A stretch of 64,000 nucleotides of DNA from Lachnospiraceae bacterium MD335 (GTDB lineage: Bacteria; Bacillota; Clostridia; Lachnospirales; Lachnospiraceae), in assembly GCA_000403335.2 (NCBI GenBank), contig KE159628.1:5001-69000 (forward strand), in the 5' to 3' direction. The notes under the pieces were generated by a model. The model was not told the DNA's origin, did no database searches, and was given only the letters and a program-made list of their open reading frames with translations. A program made the translations under genes and the position numbers. Shown here piece after piece: positions 26,432 through 36,515 of this stretch. Position 1 is the first letter of the stretch, and each line of letters opens with the position of its first letter.

Positions 26432-27724
26432 TTAACCGAATAAATTGGGAAGAAACATTGTAATCTGCGGGAAGAATGTCAGCAGCAGCAAAACTGCAAT
26501 CATGCACACATAAAACGGCATCGTCGCCTTGACAACCTTCTCCATTTTAACTTTGCCGACCGCGGAACCGATAAACAATACGGAACCTACCGGCGGTGTT
26601 AACAGACCAATACCACAATTTAAGATAACCATTATACCAAACTGAATCGGGTTAATACCGATTGAAGTTGCAATCGGGAGTAAAATCGGCGTTGCAATCA
26701 AAATAATCGGCGCCATATCCATAATACATCCCAGTATAAGCAAAATCAAATTCAACATCAGCGCAATCAAAACAGGATTATCCGTCAGACCGACTATCGC
26801 TTCCGACGCAAGAACCGGCACATGCAGCGTCGTCAGACAGTAACCGAAAATGCTTGATGTCGAAATCAAAATCAATACAATCGACAGCGTATCAATACAG
26901 TTTTCCAATACCTTCCATACGCCCTTCCAGTCCAGTCCCTTATAAATATACACGCTTACAAGGAGACTGTAAATAACCGCAACCGCCGCAGACTCCGTCG
27001 CCGTAAACCAACCGCCGACCACGCCGACAACAACGATAATAACCGCTGCCAATGCCCAAAACGAAACACCGAGCTGTTTGATTAAATTCTTAAAGCTGAA
27101 CTTATCGCCCTTCGGGTAATTCCTGCGCTTCGAAATAATATACGAGCCAATCATCAGCGAAATCGCAAGCAGCGCGCCCGGAATATATCCCGCGAGGAAC
27201 AGGCTTCCTACGGAAACACCGCCTGCCGACATTGCATAGATTACCATATTATGGCTGGGCGGTACCAAAAGACCTTCACATGATGATGTAATCGTTACTG
27301 CCGTCGAAAAATCGTCATCATAGCCCTGATCCACCATCATCGGGATAAGAATACTTCCAAGAGAAGCCGTGTCTGCCGCCGCGGAACCCGAAATACCGCC
27401 AAAGAAGTAAGACGCCACGATGTTTACCATTGCCATACCGCCTGTCATCCACCCGACGCAGGCGTTTGCCAAGGCAATGAGCTTTTCCGAAATACCCCCG
27501 CTTCCCATAAGACAGCCCATTGTGATAAAAAACGGCACCGCCATCAGGCTAAACGAATTAATGCCTTTCACCATCTGCTGGCAAATCGTCGTAAACGGCA
27601 GTCCCTGATACAATAAACATAAAAGAGAAGAAAGCGCAACTGCATACGCAATTGGAAAGCGCAGAAAAATCATTACCGCAAAACTAACAAGCAGAACCAA
27701 AATTGCCATTGTCTGTGTACTCAT
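26432..27724 (-). CDS. TRAP transporter large permease (DctM/SiaM type)
   Basis: Main transport subunit of a sodium-driven TRAP importer for acidic sugars. 430 residues, about 11-12 membrane helices, with family hallmarks LRFPIAYAVALSSLL, PFFITMGCLMGSGGISEKL, GGISGSAAADTASLGSILIP, GLLVPPSHNMVIYA and CGIGLLTPPVGSVLF. The ATG overlaps the small-subunit stop (ATGA), so subunits are translated together. Substrate inferred from context (uxuAB) as a hexuronate. Confidence 0.96.
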   Translation of the reverse strand: MSTQTMAILVLLVSFAVMIFLRFPIAYAVALSSLLCLLYQGLPFTTICQQMVKGINSFSLMAVPFFITMGCLMGSGGISEKLIALANACVGWMTGGMAMVNIVASYFFGGISGSAAADTASLGSILIPMMVDQGYDDDFSTAVTITSSCEGLLVPPSHNMVIYAMSAGGVSVGSLFLAGYIPGALLAISLMIGSYIISKRRNYPKGDKFSFKNLIKQLGVSFWALAAVIIVVVGVVGGWFTATESAAVAVIYSLLVSVYIYKGLDWKGVWKVLENCIDTLSIVLILISTSSIFGYCLTTLHVPVLASEAIVGLTDNPVLIALMLNLILLILGCIMDMAPIILIATPILLPIATSIGINPIQFGIMVILNCGIGLLTPPVGSVLFIGSAVGKVKMEKVVKATMPFYVCMIAVLLLLTFFPQITMFLPNLFG

Positions 27725-28245
27725 GCTTTCCCCTCCTTTAATACAATACTCTTTAAATGATTATAAAGCGTTTCAAGCTCAAAAATCAGCATCGCGATAC
27801 CGGCTACAGGCACCGGAAAATACATCCAAAATCTTGAAAGCCACGGCATGCTGACATAGCTTCCTTTTGCGCCAAGTCCCGACGCATATTTCCAGCCTAC
27901 AACAATCATCACAACTGCCAAAATCAAGACGCAGACGTCTGCCAAAATGTCCAAAAACCGAAGCAGACCTTGCGGCAGAAAACGGTCGAGCGCTGTCATT
28001 CGGATATGCGCCCCGCGCCGGATTGCAAGCGCTGCGGACAGCACTGCCATATATGCCATACAAGTCAGCACAACCTCCTCACTCCATGCGGGGTCCGGAA
28101 TAAACGAAACATATCTGCCGATAACACTCATCGTCGTGATTAAAATATCGGCAATCAGCAACAGCTTACAAACAAACAGAACAATTTTATATGTAATGTC
28201 AAATACCGGTTTGATTTTATCAACCTGTTCAAAAAAAGCAGACAT
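27721..28245 (-). CDS. TRAP transporter small permease (DctQ type)
   Basis: 174 residues with four membrane helices. The family signature is visible around TTMSVIGRYVSFIPDPAWSE followed by EVVLTCMAYMAVLSAALAIRRGAHIRM. It pairs with the large subunit to form the membrane part of the TRAP importer. GAGGAGG precedes the ATG. It is 78 nt downstream of the binding-protein gene, a gap that holds two hairpins. Confidence 0.95.
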   Translation of the reverse strand: MSAFFEQVDKIKPVFDITYKIVLFVCKLLLIADILITTMSVIGRYVSFIPDPAWSEEVVLTCMAYMAVLSAALAIRRGAHIRMTALDRFLPQGLLRFLDILADVCVLILAVVMIVVGWKYASGLGAKGSYVSMPWLSRFWMYFPVPVAGIAMLIFELETLYNHLKSIVLKEGKA

Positions 28246-28274
28246 AAAATACCTCCTCTCTTATAGGTGGGAAA

Positions 28275-28318
28275 AGGCGCCGCTTTGCGGCGACGCCTGA
28301 TAAGAATGCTTCGCATTC
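28275..28318 (-). other. Two hairpins between binding-protein and permease genes
   Basis: A G+C-rich hairpin (AGGCG-CCGC-TTT-GCGGCGACGCCT, 28275-28298) and a short perfect one (GAATGC-TTC-GCATTC, 28304-28318) directly follow the dctP stop. No U run follows, so they probably stabilise the dctP message or dampen read-through, which would give more binding protein than permease. Confidence 0.55.
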
Positions 28319-28323
28319 AAAGT

Positions 28324-29445
28324 TTATTTTGCCAAGTCAAGAATCTTCTGATACAGTTCTTCCTGACCCTTTGTGTTTTCTTCAATAACACCCTTTACAG
28401 CTTCCTGCCAAGGAGTAACGTCGCTTACTTCCACTACGTTTACGCCGTCTGCCTTTAACTGCTCTAAAACTTCATTTTCAGCGTCCTCAGAAATCTGTCT
28501 GTTGAACTGTGATGCATACTCGCCTGCCTCAACCAGGATGTTCTGCTGCTCTTCTGTCAGAGAATCCCAAGCTTCATCTGTGATGATAACCTGAATTGCG
28601 CCAAGTGTATGTCCGTCTAAAATCAGGTTCGGAGCAACTTCAGGGAATGCATTTGACTTGTAGTTTGCAATCGGCTGCTCTGCACCGTCAACTACGCCTG
28701 TCTGCAATGCAGAATAAAGCTCGTTAAATGATACAACCGTCGGGTTTGCGCCAAGCGACTCAACGAGACCGTTCATAACCGGATCGTTGGAAACGCGAAG
28801 CTTCATGCCTGCCAAATCTTCCATGCCGGCGATTTCCTTTGTCGTAAAGAAATGACGGAAGCCTTCTTCACCGTAGAAGAGACCTCTTACGCCGCTGCCG
28901 TTCTCATGCGGCTCAAGCAAGAATTCTTCTGCCAAATCCGATGTTGCAAACGACCAAAAATGTTCACGGTTTACAAAAGTGTAAGGCAGAGAAAGAAGCA
29001 TTGACTTTTCGCCGCCGTAGCTTGTAAGAGCAAATGCGGAAATACGAGACATATGTATTGTACCGCCGCCGCCTAACATGGTATCCAAAACGTCGTTCTC
29101 AGAACCAAGCACACCGCTTGCCTGAATATCAATTTTAATTGTACCGCCGGAAAGCTCTGCAACCTTATCGGCATATGCCGTTGCTGTCTGTCCAACAATT
29201 GTGTCAAGCGGGTTTACCTCTGCGTATACTAAGGTTACTTCCGGCTCTGCCGCAGGTGTTGTTGTGTCTGCAGGCGCTGCCGGCTCTGCCGCGCCTGTTT
29301 CCGCAGGTGCTGCTGCCTGTGTCTGTGCAGGCGCCGGCTCTGCCGCGCCTCCCGTTGACGATGTATCCGGCGATTTCAGCCCGCAGGCTGTTACGGATAC
29401 AATCATAGTCAATGCAAGCATGACTGATAATACTTTCTTTTTCAT
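28324..29445 (-). CDS. TRAP transporter substrate-binding lipoprotein (DctP family)
   Basis: 373 residues. Lipobox VTAC near residue 21, an Ala/Pro/Thr-rich tether to about 65, then a DctP domain: LVYAEVNPLDTIVGQTATAY, SGVLGSENDVLDTMLGGGG, LKLRVSNDPVMNGLVESLGA-like MKLRVSNDPVMNGLVESLG with the ligand-binding Arg, NPTVVSFNELYSALQTGVVD and GAEQPIANYKSN. AAGGAGG precedes the ATG. First gene of the uronate cluster; the 149-nt AT-rich region upstream should carry its promoter. Confidence 0.95.
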   Translation of the reverse strand: MKKKVLSVMLALTMIVSVTACGLKSPDTSSTGGAAEPAPAQTQAAAPAETGAAEPAAPADTTTPAAEPEVTLVYAEVNPLDTIVGQTATAYADKVAELSGGTIKIDIQASGVLGSENDVLDTMLGGGGTIHMSRISAFALTSYGGEKSMLLSLPYTFVNREHFWSFATSDLAEEFLLEPHENGSGVRGLFYGEEGFRHFFTTKEIAGMEDLAGMKLRVSNDPVMNGLVESLGANPTVVSFNELYSALQTGVVDGAEQPIANYKSNAFPEVAPNLILDGHTLGAIQVIITDEAWDSLTEEQQNILVEAGEYASQFNRQISEDAENEVLEQLKADGVNVVEVSDVTPWQEAVKGVIEENTKGQEELYQKILDLAK

Positions 29446-29594
29446 AAATAAAATCCTCCTTTTTATTTTGTTAATAAAATTATAAGAAATTTTTTATAAA
29501 AAAGAAATCCTATATTTTTAATATTTTTGGTATTTTTTTAATATTTTATCATTTAACTTCCACATTTTTAGGCAAAACATACAAATCGGACCAA

Positions 29595-30353
29595 TTACCC
29601 TTCTAATTGATACATGATCCATGCCATAACTGTCATGCCTGCGGTCTCGGTACGCAGAATGCGTTTTCCAAGTGTAACGGGCTTCATGCCAAGTGAAATC
29701 GCCGCGTCAATTTCGTCCTCCTCGAAGCCGCCCTCGGGACCGATAAAAACGGCAATGCGCTGTCCGGCGTGCAGGCCTTCCATAATCTTTTTCGTACCTG
29801 CCATTCCAGACGCGCCGTCCAGTATATTTTCCATTTCGTATGGTACAATTTTTACGTCCATATCTTTGGCATATTCCAATGCCTGGCGGTAGGTCATCAC
29901 ATTTTGAACCTGCGGAATAACGGCGCGCTTGCTCTGCTTTGCGGCGGCCTCTGCAATTCCCTGCCATCTTGCGGTCTTTGATTTTGCTTTTTTTTCGTCA
30001 AGCTTCACCACACAGCGTTTCATGGCGACGGGAATGATTTCGTAAACGCCCAGCTCTACCATCTTTTGAATGATCAGTTCCATTTTGTCGCCTTTGGGAA
30101 GTCCTTGGAACAGGTACACCTTTGCGGGCAGCTCCACGCCGTCCTCCTTGATAAAACGCAGTCTGCATACAACCTGTGTTTCCGTGATTTCCTCTATCCC
30201 ACAGCGATAGTCTTTGCCATCCTCTCCGTTGCTGACGCTGATTTCATCGCCGATTTTCAGGCGGATTACGTTTTTAATATGATTGACATCATCGCCTGTA
30301 ATTATGACACTTGTGTCATAAATTTGGCTCGAATTTACAAAAAAATGGTACAT
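29595..30353 (-). CDS. rsmE: 16S rRNA (uracil-1498-N3)-methyltransferase
   Basis: SPOUT-class methyltransferase acting on U1498 of the 30S subunit. 252 residues from the ATG at 30353 (MYHFFVNSSQIYD). N-terminal PUA-like domain (DDVNHIKNVIRLKIGDEISV) and SPOUT domain with IIQKMVELGVYEIIPV, KAKSKTARWQGIAEAAAKQS, the SAM-binding knot FIGPEGGFEEDEID and LGKRILRTETAG. Downstream partner of prmA and dnaJ as in other Firmicutes, here separated by two inserted genes (NUDIX, GNAT). A dispersed palindrome copy lies in codons 12-17. Confidence 0.96.
   Translation of the reverse strand: MYHFFVNSSQIYDTSVIITGDDVNHIKNVIRLKIGDEISVSNGEDGKDYRCGIEEITETQVVCRLRFIKEDGVELPAKVYLFQGLPKGDKMELIIQKMVELGVYEIIPVAMKRCVVKLDEKKAKSKTARWQGIAEAAAKQSKRAVIPQVQNVMTYRQALEYAKDMDVKIVPYEMENILDGASGMAGTKKIMEGLHAGQRIAVFIGPEGGFEEDEIDAAISLGMKPVTLGKRILRTETAGMTVMAWIMYQLEG
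30305..30318. repeat. Palindrome TGACAC-TT-GTGTCA, copy 3
   Basis: Exact copy of the dispersed palindrome inside the rsmE coding sequence, where it encodes the residues YDTSV. The arms extend by one further complementary pair (A...T). Confidence 0.85.
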
Positions 30354-30378
30354 TGTGTCGTTCCTTCCCTTCTTTATA

Positions 30379-30804
30379 TCACAGTCTTCTTTGCACTTCG
30401 GCAATCAGCAGCGGCTGTATCTGCGGGTATGTCCATTTGCCTGGCAGCTCGTCAAGAAGCAAGACTTGCTCCATTTCGCTATGCAATTCCTTTTCAAACG
30501 CACTGATTTCCGCATAATAAAGCATTCCGAAGCTTTCCTCGCCCGTTTCGTTTACCCTCGTTTTTCCGGTCACGGAGTATACGCATACCGGTTTGATATC
30601 AAATGCAATGGCTCCTGTTTCCTCAAATAATTCCCTCTTTGCCGCCTCCAAAATCGTTTCGCCGTTCTCCCGATGCCCGCCGGGGACCTCATAGGTATCC
30701 CGCTCCTTATGCTTGCAAAACACCCATTTACCATTGGACTTGGAAACAATTACTGCGAATTTTAAAAGTGTGTCATCTGCGGTTTCGTAGAAATGTACGT
30801 GCAT
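30379..30804 (-). CDS. NUDIX hydrolase
   Basis: 141 residues. Complete Nudix box GGHRENGETILEAAKRELFE followed by ETGA (G-x5-E-x7-RE-x2-EE-x-G), about residues 44-67. The fold hydrolyses nucleoside diphosphates linked to other groups; the substrate cannot be told from sequence. The second ATG (30804) has GAGGG 5 nt before it and is preferred over the ATG at 30816. Inserted, together with the GNAT gene, between prmA and rsmE. Confidence 0.9.
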   Translation of the reverse strand: MHVHFYETADDTLLKFAVIVSKSNGKWVFCKHKERDTYEVPGGHRENGETILEAAKRELFEETGAIAFDIKPVCVYSVTGKTRVNETGEESFGMLYYAEISAFEKELHSEMEQVLLLDELPGKWTYPQIQPLLIAEVQRRL

Positions 30805-30834
30805 ATTATCCCTCATTTCAGTTTTATCTTACAA

Positions 30835-31350
30835 TTACTCCGCATCTTCCTTTACCAAAGCATACATCTTCATATCCAGCACCCGACCATTTTTGACGGC
30901 ATTTTTTCGAAGCAGTCCTTCCAATTGAAATCCCGCTTTTTCAAGCACGCGGCAGGACGCGATGTTACTGCCAAACGGCTCGGCAAAAATCCGGATAATG
31001 TCCGTATGTTCAAATATATACTGACACGTCTGCCTTACTGCGCTTGTCATAATTCCCTTTCCCCAGTATGCTTCACCAATATAGTAACCCATTTCCGCCG
31101 TCCGGAAATGAATATTTTCACACCGAAACACGCCGATACTGCCAACCACTTTCTCATCAAGCGTAATTGCGAAAGCATATGTATTTTCCGGATTCGCCGA
31201 AAGCATTGTCGCGATATAGTCTTCCGCGTCTTTTACTGTATAGGGATACGGCAAACCGTCGCGCAGATTATCCATAATCTTTTTGTTATTCAACAACCTT
31301 GCCAAATCAACAGCATCTGTAATATTCCATTTTCTGATAGCACATTCCAT
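30835..31350 (-). CDS. GNAT acetyltransferase (RimJ/RimL type)
   Basis: 171 residues. Begins with MECAIRKWNITDAVDLARLL, and carries the acetyl-CoA binding elements VVGSIGVFRC, AEMGYYIGEAYWGKGIMTSA and the RimJ/RimL-like end NIASCRVLEKAGFQLEGLLR followed by KNAVKNGRVLDMKMYALVK. It should acetylate a protein or small-molecule amine. GAGGAGT precedes the ATG. Confidence 0.9.
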   Translation of the reverse strand: MECAIRKWNITDAVDLARLLNNKKIMDNLRDGLPYPYTVKDAEDYIATMLSANPENTYAFAITLDEKVVGSIGVFRCENIHFRTAEMGYYIGEAYWGKGIMTSAVRQTCQYIFEHTDIIRIFAEPFGSNIASCRVLEKAGFQLEGLLRKNAVKNGRVLDMKMYALVKEDAE

Positions 31351-31450
31351 AACGCAAATACTCCTCTTGATAAATGTATTATATCATTTCTTAATGAAAG
31401 TATTAAGAAAATACTCCTTCGAAATGTCATCACGGCATATCCAAATGCCC

Positions 31451-32416
31451 CTACCGCTTCCGCGCCGTCACATTGACCCACTCTCCCTGATATGTCACGT
31501 CAATTACTTCAAGTCCCGCCTGTGTCACCGCGTCGCGCACGACCTGCTCCTTATTATCGATAATTCCGGAAGTAATATAAACGCCACCCGGCTTTAGCTG
31601 ATTTACAATGACAGGTGTCAGCGGCACCAATACGTCCGCTAAAATATTCGCGACAACAATGTCATATTTTTCATAACCGACACTGTCCTGAACAGACTTG
31701 TCCGTTATAATATTCCCAATCATCATTTCAAAACATTCTGGCTGAATATTGTTCGCCTTCATATTTTCACGCACAGCCTCCACCGCACATGGATCCAAAT
31801 CTGTCCCCACCGCATGTTTAATACCGTACATTAAGGAAATAATCGCAAGAATCCCGCTGCCTGTTCCCACGTCAAGAAGCTCTGTTTCCGGTGTAAGATG
31901 CTTTTTCAACTGCCGGATGCAAAGCTGCGTCGTCTCATGCATCCCCGTCCCAAACGCCGTGCCGGGATCAATATGAAGAATTTTCTTATCTTTATCCTCA
32001 GGCTTTACCTCCTCCCACGAAGGAATCACAAGCAAATCGTCAATATAGAATTGATGGAAAAACTGCTTCCAGTTGTTAATCCAATCAATATCCTCCGTTT
32101 CCGACACCATGACCGAACCCTCGCCTACATCCATAAAATTGCGCAGACCGTCCAGCTCCTGCTTTATTTTCGCAGTCAATTCATCACTGTCAACCGGGTT
32201 CTCCTCACTATCCTCCACAAAAAAGCTCAAATACGCAATCCCGTCGTCCTTTGGTCCGTCAGGAAGAATATCAACAAACATCTGCTCTTTCTCAAGCGGC
32301 GTAAGCGGCACCTTATCTTCAATCTGCGCTCCCTCAAGCCCAATATCATAAAGCGTGCTGATAATAATATCCTCCGCATCCGTAATTGTCTTTACCGTAA
32401 ATTTTTTCCACTTCAT
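31451..32416 (-). CDS. prmA: Ribosomal protein L11 methyltransferase
   Basis: Methylates lysines and the N-terminus of ribosomal protein L11. 321 residues. N-terminal substrate domain with many acidic residues, then a class I methyltransferase domain: LHIDPGTAFGTGMHETTQLC, LLDVGTGSGILAIISLMYG (SAM loop), AVGTDLDPCAVEAVREN, VVANILADVLVPL (NPPF-like N-x-x-A). GGGG precedes the ATG. Follows dnaJ, as in other Firmicutes. Confidence 0.96.
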   Translation of the reverse strand: MKWKKFTVKTITDAEDIIISTLYDIGLEGAQIEDKVPLTPLEKEQMFVDILPDGPKDDGIAYLSFFVEDSEENPVDSDELTAKIKQELDGLRNFMDVGEGSVMVSETEDIDWINNWKQFFHQFYIDDLLVIPSWEEVKPEDKDKKILHIDPGTAFGTGMHETTQLCIRQLKKHLTPETELLDVGTGSGILAIISLMYGIKHAVGTDLDPCAVEAVRENMKANNIQPECFEMMIGNIITDKSVQDSVGYEKYDIVVANILADVLVPLTPVIVNQLKPGGVYITSGIIDNKEQVVRDAVTQAGLEVIDVTYQGEWVNVTARKR

Positions 32417-32509
32417 ATGTTTCCCCTTTCAACTGTCTTATTGAATCAAAAAAACTTCCGTACAATACAATATCTTAACCAATATCATACCATACGGAAG
32501 TTCAAATTG

Positions 32510-33682
32510 CTATTTAAAAAAACCTTTGCGTTTCTTTTCCTTTTTCTCTTTTTCGTCATTCGGCTCGCTGTTTTCCATATTTTTCACGGCTTCCAAACTG
32601 TTCCCCGTCTCACTGTCAAACTTGCGCAAAAGCTCCTTTGCCTCGTTCGAAAGCTTCTCCGGTACCTGTACGACAAGCGTCACATAATGGTCGCCGCGCA
32701 CATCTTTGTTGCGGAGCGACGGAACACCCTTTCCGCGCAATCTGACACGCGTGTCAGTTTGTGTGCCCGCTTTCACGTCGTACACAACCTTGCCGTCCAC
32801 CGTATCAATCAGCACCTCTCCGCCAAGCGCCGCCACCGCAAAGGAAACCGGAACAGTAGAGAATATGTTCATATCCTGCCGCTGGAAAATCGGATGCCTG
32901 TCAACCACAACCTCTACCAGCAAATCGCCGCGCGGTCCGCCGTTGACGCCCGGCTCGCCCTTATCCCTGATACGCACGCTCTGCCCGTTATCAATACCTG
33001 CCGGAATGGATACCTGTATTTTTTTCCTTCCGGAAATATATCCGCTTCCGCCGCAGTCGGGGCATTTATCTTTTATAGTCTTTCCAGTACCGCCGCAGTC
33101 AGGACACGTCTGCGAATTCTGAATGGTGCCAAACGGTGTCTGACGCCTTGTCACCACCTGACCGCGCCCGCCGCATCGGTGGCACGTCTCCGGTGAAGTT
33201 CCGGGTTTTGCACCGCTTCCGTTACAGGTCTTACACGTATCCTTGAGATTTAAGTCAAGCTCTTTTTCTACGCCAAACACAGCCTCCGAAAATGTGATTC
33301 GGACACTGGTGCGCAGATTTGCGCCTCTCATTGGTCCATTGCTTGAACGGCGGCTGCCGCCACCGAAAAAGTCGCCAAAAATATCTCCAAATATGTCAGA
33401 AAAATCGGCGCCGCCAAAGTCAAAGCCACCAAAGCCGCCGGCGCCGCCGCCTTCAAACGCAGCATGACCAAACTGGTCATACTGGCGTCTCTTTTCAGGA
33501 TCACTCAGCACCGCATATGCCTCTGATGCCTCCTTAAATTTCTTTTCGGCCTCAGCGTCACCCGGATTCATATCGGGATGATATTTCTTGGCAAGCTGTC
33601 TGTATGCTTTTTTTATTGAGGCATCGTCGGCGCCGCGCTCGACGCCTAATACCTCATAGTAATCTCTTTTTTGTTCTGCCAT
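32510..33682 (-). CDS. dnaJ: Chaperone DnaJ
   Basis: Hsp40 co-chaperone that stimulates DnaK ATPase and binds unfolded chains. 390 residues: J domain 5-70 with HPD (YHPDMNPGD), Gly/Phe-rich linker ([14 protein letters not shown]), four zinc repeats [24 protein letters not shown] and CPDCGGSG (about 148-215), two C-terminal substrate domains and a Lys/Glu-rich tail. Located 126 nt after dnaK, a gap with two hairpins (33724-33748 and 33756-33803). A dispersed palindrome copy lies within it at 32743. Confidence 0.98.
   Translation of the reverse strand: MAEQKRDYYEVLGVERGADDASIKKAYRQLAKKYHPDMNPGDAEAEKKFKEASEAYAVLSDPEKRRQYDQFGHAAFEGGGAGGFGGFDFGGADFSDIFGDIFGDFFGGGSRRSSNGPMRGANLRTSVRITFSEAVFGVEKELDLNLKDTCKTCNGSGAKPGTSPETCHRCGGRGQVVTRRQTPFGTIQNSQTCPDCGGTGKTIKDKCPDCGGSGYISGRKKIQVSIPAGIDNGQSVRIRDKGEPGVNGGPRGDLLVEVVVDRHPIFQRQDMNIFSTVPVSFAVAALGGEVLIDTVDGKVVYDVKAGTQTDTRVRLRGKGVPSLRNKDVRGDHYVTLVVQVPEKLSNEAKELLRKFDSETGNSLEAVKNMENSEPNDEKEKKEKKRKGFFK
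32743..32756. repeat. Palindrome TGACAC-GC-GTGTCA, copy 4
   Basis: Exact copy inside dnaJ, encoding TDTRV on the minus strand. The whole 14-mer is self-complementary here because the spacer GC is too. Confidence 0.85.
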
Positions 33683-33723
33683 AGTTATAGCCTTTCTTAA
33701 TTTACAGTATATTATGCTACATA

Positions 33724-33748
33724 AAGAACGCCTCTCTTTGGCGTTCTT
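33724..33748 (-). terminator. Hairpin between dnaK and dnaJ
   Basis: Perfect 9-bp arms AAGAACGCC / GGCGTTCTT with a 7-nt loop, 42 nt upstream of the dnaJ start. On the minus strand it ends CTTTATG, a weak U run. Possibly a partial terminator that lowers dnaJ relative to dnaK. Confidence 0.5.
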
Positions 33749-33755
33749 TTAAAAA

Positions 33756-33803
33756 CTTAGCAAGTCTTGGGCGGCGTATTTTGCCGCCTTAGAGTTGCTT
33801 AGA
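33756..33803 (-). repeat. Intercistronic stem-loop family, dnaK-dnaJ copy
   Basis: Nested hairpin 5 nt after the dnaK stop: outer TTAGCAA / TTGCTTA, middle TCT / AGA, inner GGCGGC / GCCGCC around GTATTTT. It shares the CTT(A/G)G flanks and GTRTTTT loop with copies at 35785-35843 and 44139-44197 while the inner stem sequence differs but still pairs. On the minus strand it is followed by TTTTT. Confidence 0.65.
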
Positions 33804-33808
33804 TTTTT

Positions 33809-35710
<1,902 letters not shown>

Positions 35711-35758
35711 TCATTTTAATTTGTTCTCTTTTCATAATCTTACTTTTTCGACGCGTGA

Positions 35759-35790
35759 ATTTGTGCCTCTGCACAAATTTGCCGTATGAA
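35759..35790 (-). repeat. Intercistronic AATTTGTGC hairpin, grpE-dnaK copy
   Basis: Arms AATTTGTGC / GCACAAATT followed by TGCCGTATGAA. The same hairpin and linker lie between uxuA and uxuB (20039-20070). It sits next to the second stem-loop (35785-35843) in the dnaK leader. Confidence 0.65.
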
Positions 35791-35843
35791 GCTTTAGAAA
35801 TTCTTAGTCTGTGTATTTTGCAGACTTAGAATTTCTCTTCATA
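35785..35843 (-). repeat. Intercistronic stem-loop family, grpE-dnaK copy
   Basis: Long hairpin directly after the grpE stop: outer TATGAAG / CTTCATA, inner TTCTTAGTCTG / CAGACTTAGAA (one mismatch) around TGTATTTTG. The inner stem AGTCTG/CAGACT replaces GGCGGC/GCCGCC and AGCCG/CGGCT of the other copies, so pairing rather than sequence is kept. Confidence 0.65.
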
Positions 35844-35845
35844 CT

Positions 35846-36481
35846 CTATTCCACAACGGCTACCATGCTGTGGCGCACGACGCTGTCGCGGTATGTGTAA
35901 CCTTTTTGAAGCTCCTGTGCAATAATGCCCGATTCATATTCCTCACTTGCAACCTGCATTACCGCATTGTGCAGCTCGGGATTAAACTCGCAGCCGACTG
36001 CCTCGATTGGCTTTACTTCAAGCTTTTCAAGCTCCGTGATAAGCTGCTTATAAACCATGTTCATGCCCTCGGCAAACGGTTCCTTCATTTCCTCCTCGGA
36101 AAGTCCTGCAAGCCCCCGCTCAAAGTTATCTACCACTGGAAGGATTTTTTCAACAACGCTTTTTGCTCCGGTTTCAAACATTGCCGCTTTTTCCTTTTCG
36201 GAGCGCTTGCGGAAATTATCGAACTCTGCCATTTGACGCTTTACGCGATCTTCTAGTTCATCTACTTTTTCCTGAAGCTTGTTAGGCTTTTTTTCTTTTC
36301 CCAACAGCGATTTTTTCTTTCCCTTTTTTTCATTCGGATCTGCATCCTGCGCCGTATCCTGCTCTGCTGCGTCAGCCTCCTGAGGATTTTCTTCCTCCAA
36401 ATTTTTGTCTTCGGAAACAGTTTCCTGTGAATCCGTATTCTCTAAATCCTGTTTGTCTAAATCCTTTTCTTCCACGCTCAA
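35846..36481 (-). CDS. grpE: Nucleotide exchange factor GrpE
   Basis: Releases ADP from DnaK. 211 residues with a Glu/Asp-rich N-terminal extension (1-70), a long coiled helix (about 72-115, including EFDNFRKRSEKEK) and the C-terminal head with VVDNFERGLAGL, EAVGCEFNPELHNAVMQ and GYTYRDSVVRHSMV. I take the TTG at 36481 as start because AAAGGA lies 6 nt before it; a GTG two codons later is possible. 34 nt from hrcA. Confidence 0.95.
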   Translation of the reverse strand: MSVEEKDLDKQDLENTDSQETVSEDKNLEEENPQEADAAEQDTAQDADPNEKKGKKKSLLGKEKKPNKLQEKVDELEDRVKRQMAEFDNFRKRSEKEKAAMFETGAKSVVEKILPVVDNFERGLAGLSEEEMKEPFAEGMNMVYKQLITELEKLEVKPIEAVGCEFNPELHNAVMQVASEEYESGIIAQELQKGYTYRDSVVRHSMVAVVE

Positions 36482-36515
36482 TCGTCGTCCTTTCCATATT
36501 ATAATAATCTATCGT

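Noticed and set aside
31602-31613. TGACAGGTGTCA in prmA as another palindrome copy
   Set aside because: The arms are five bases and the spacing is two bases shorter than in the six perfect copies, so it is a different sequence and probably chance.
31898-33196. 432-codon plus-strand open frame opposite prmA and dnaJ
   Set aside because: It is antisense to two well-conserved genes, has no ribosome binding site, and its translation is rich in Arg, His and Leu with no domain pattern.
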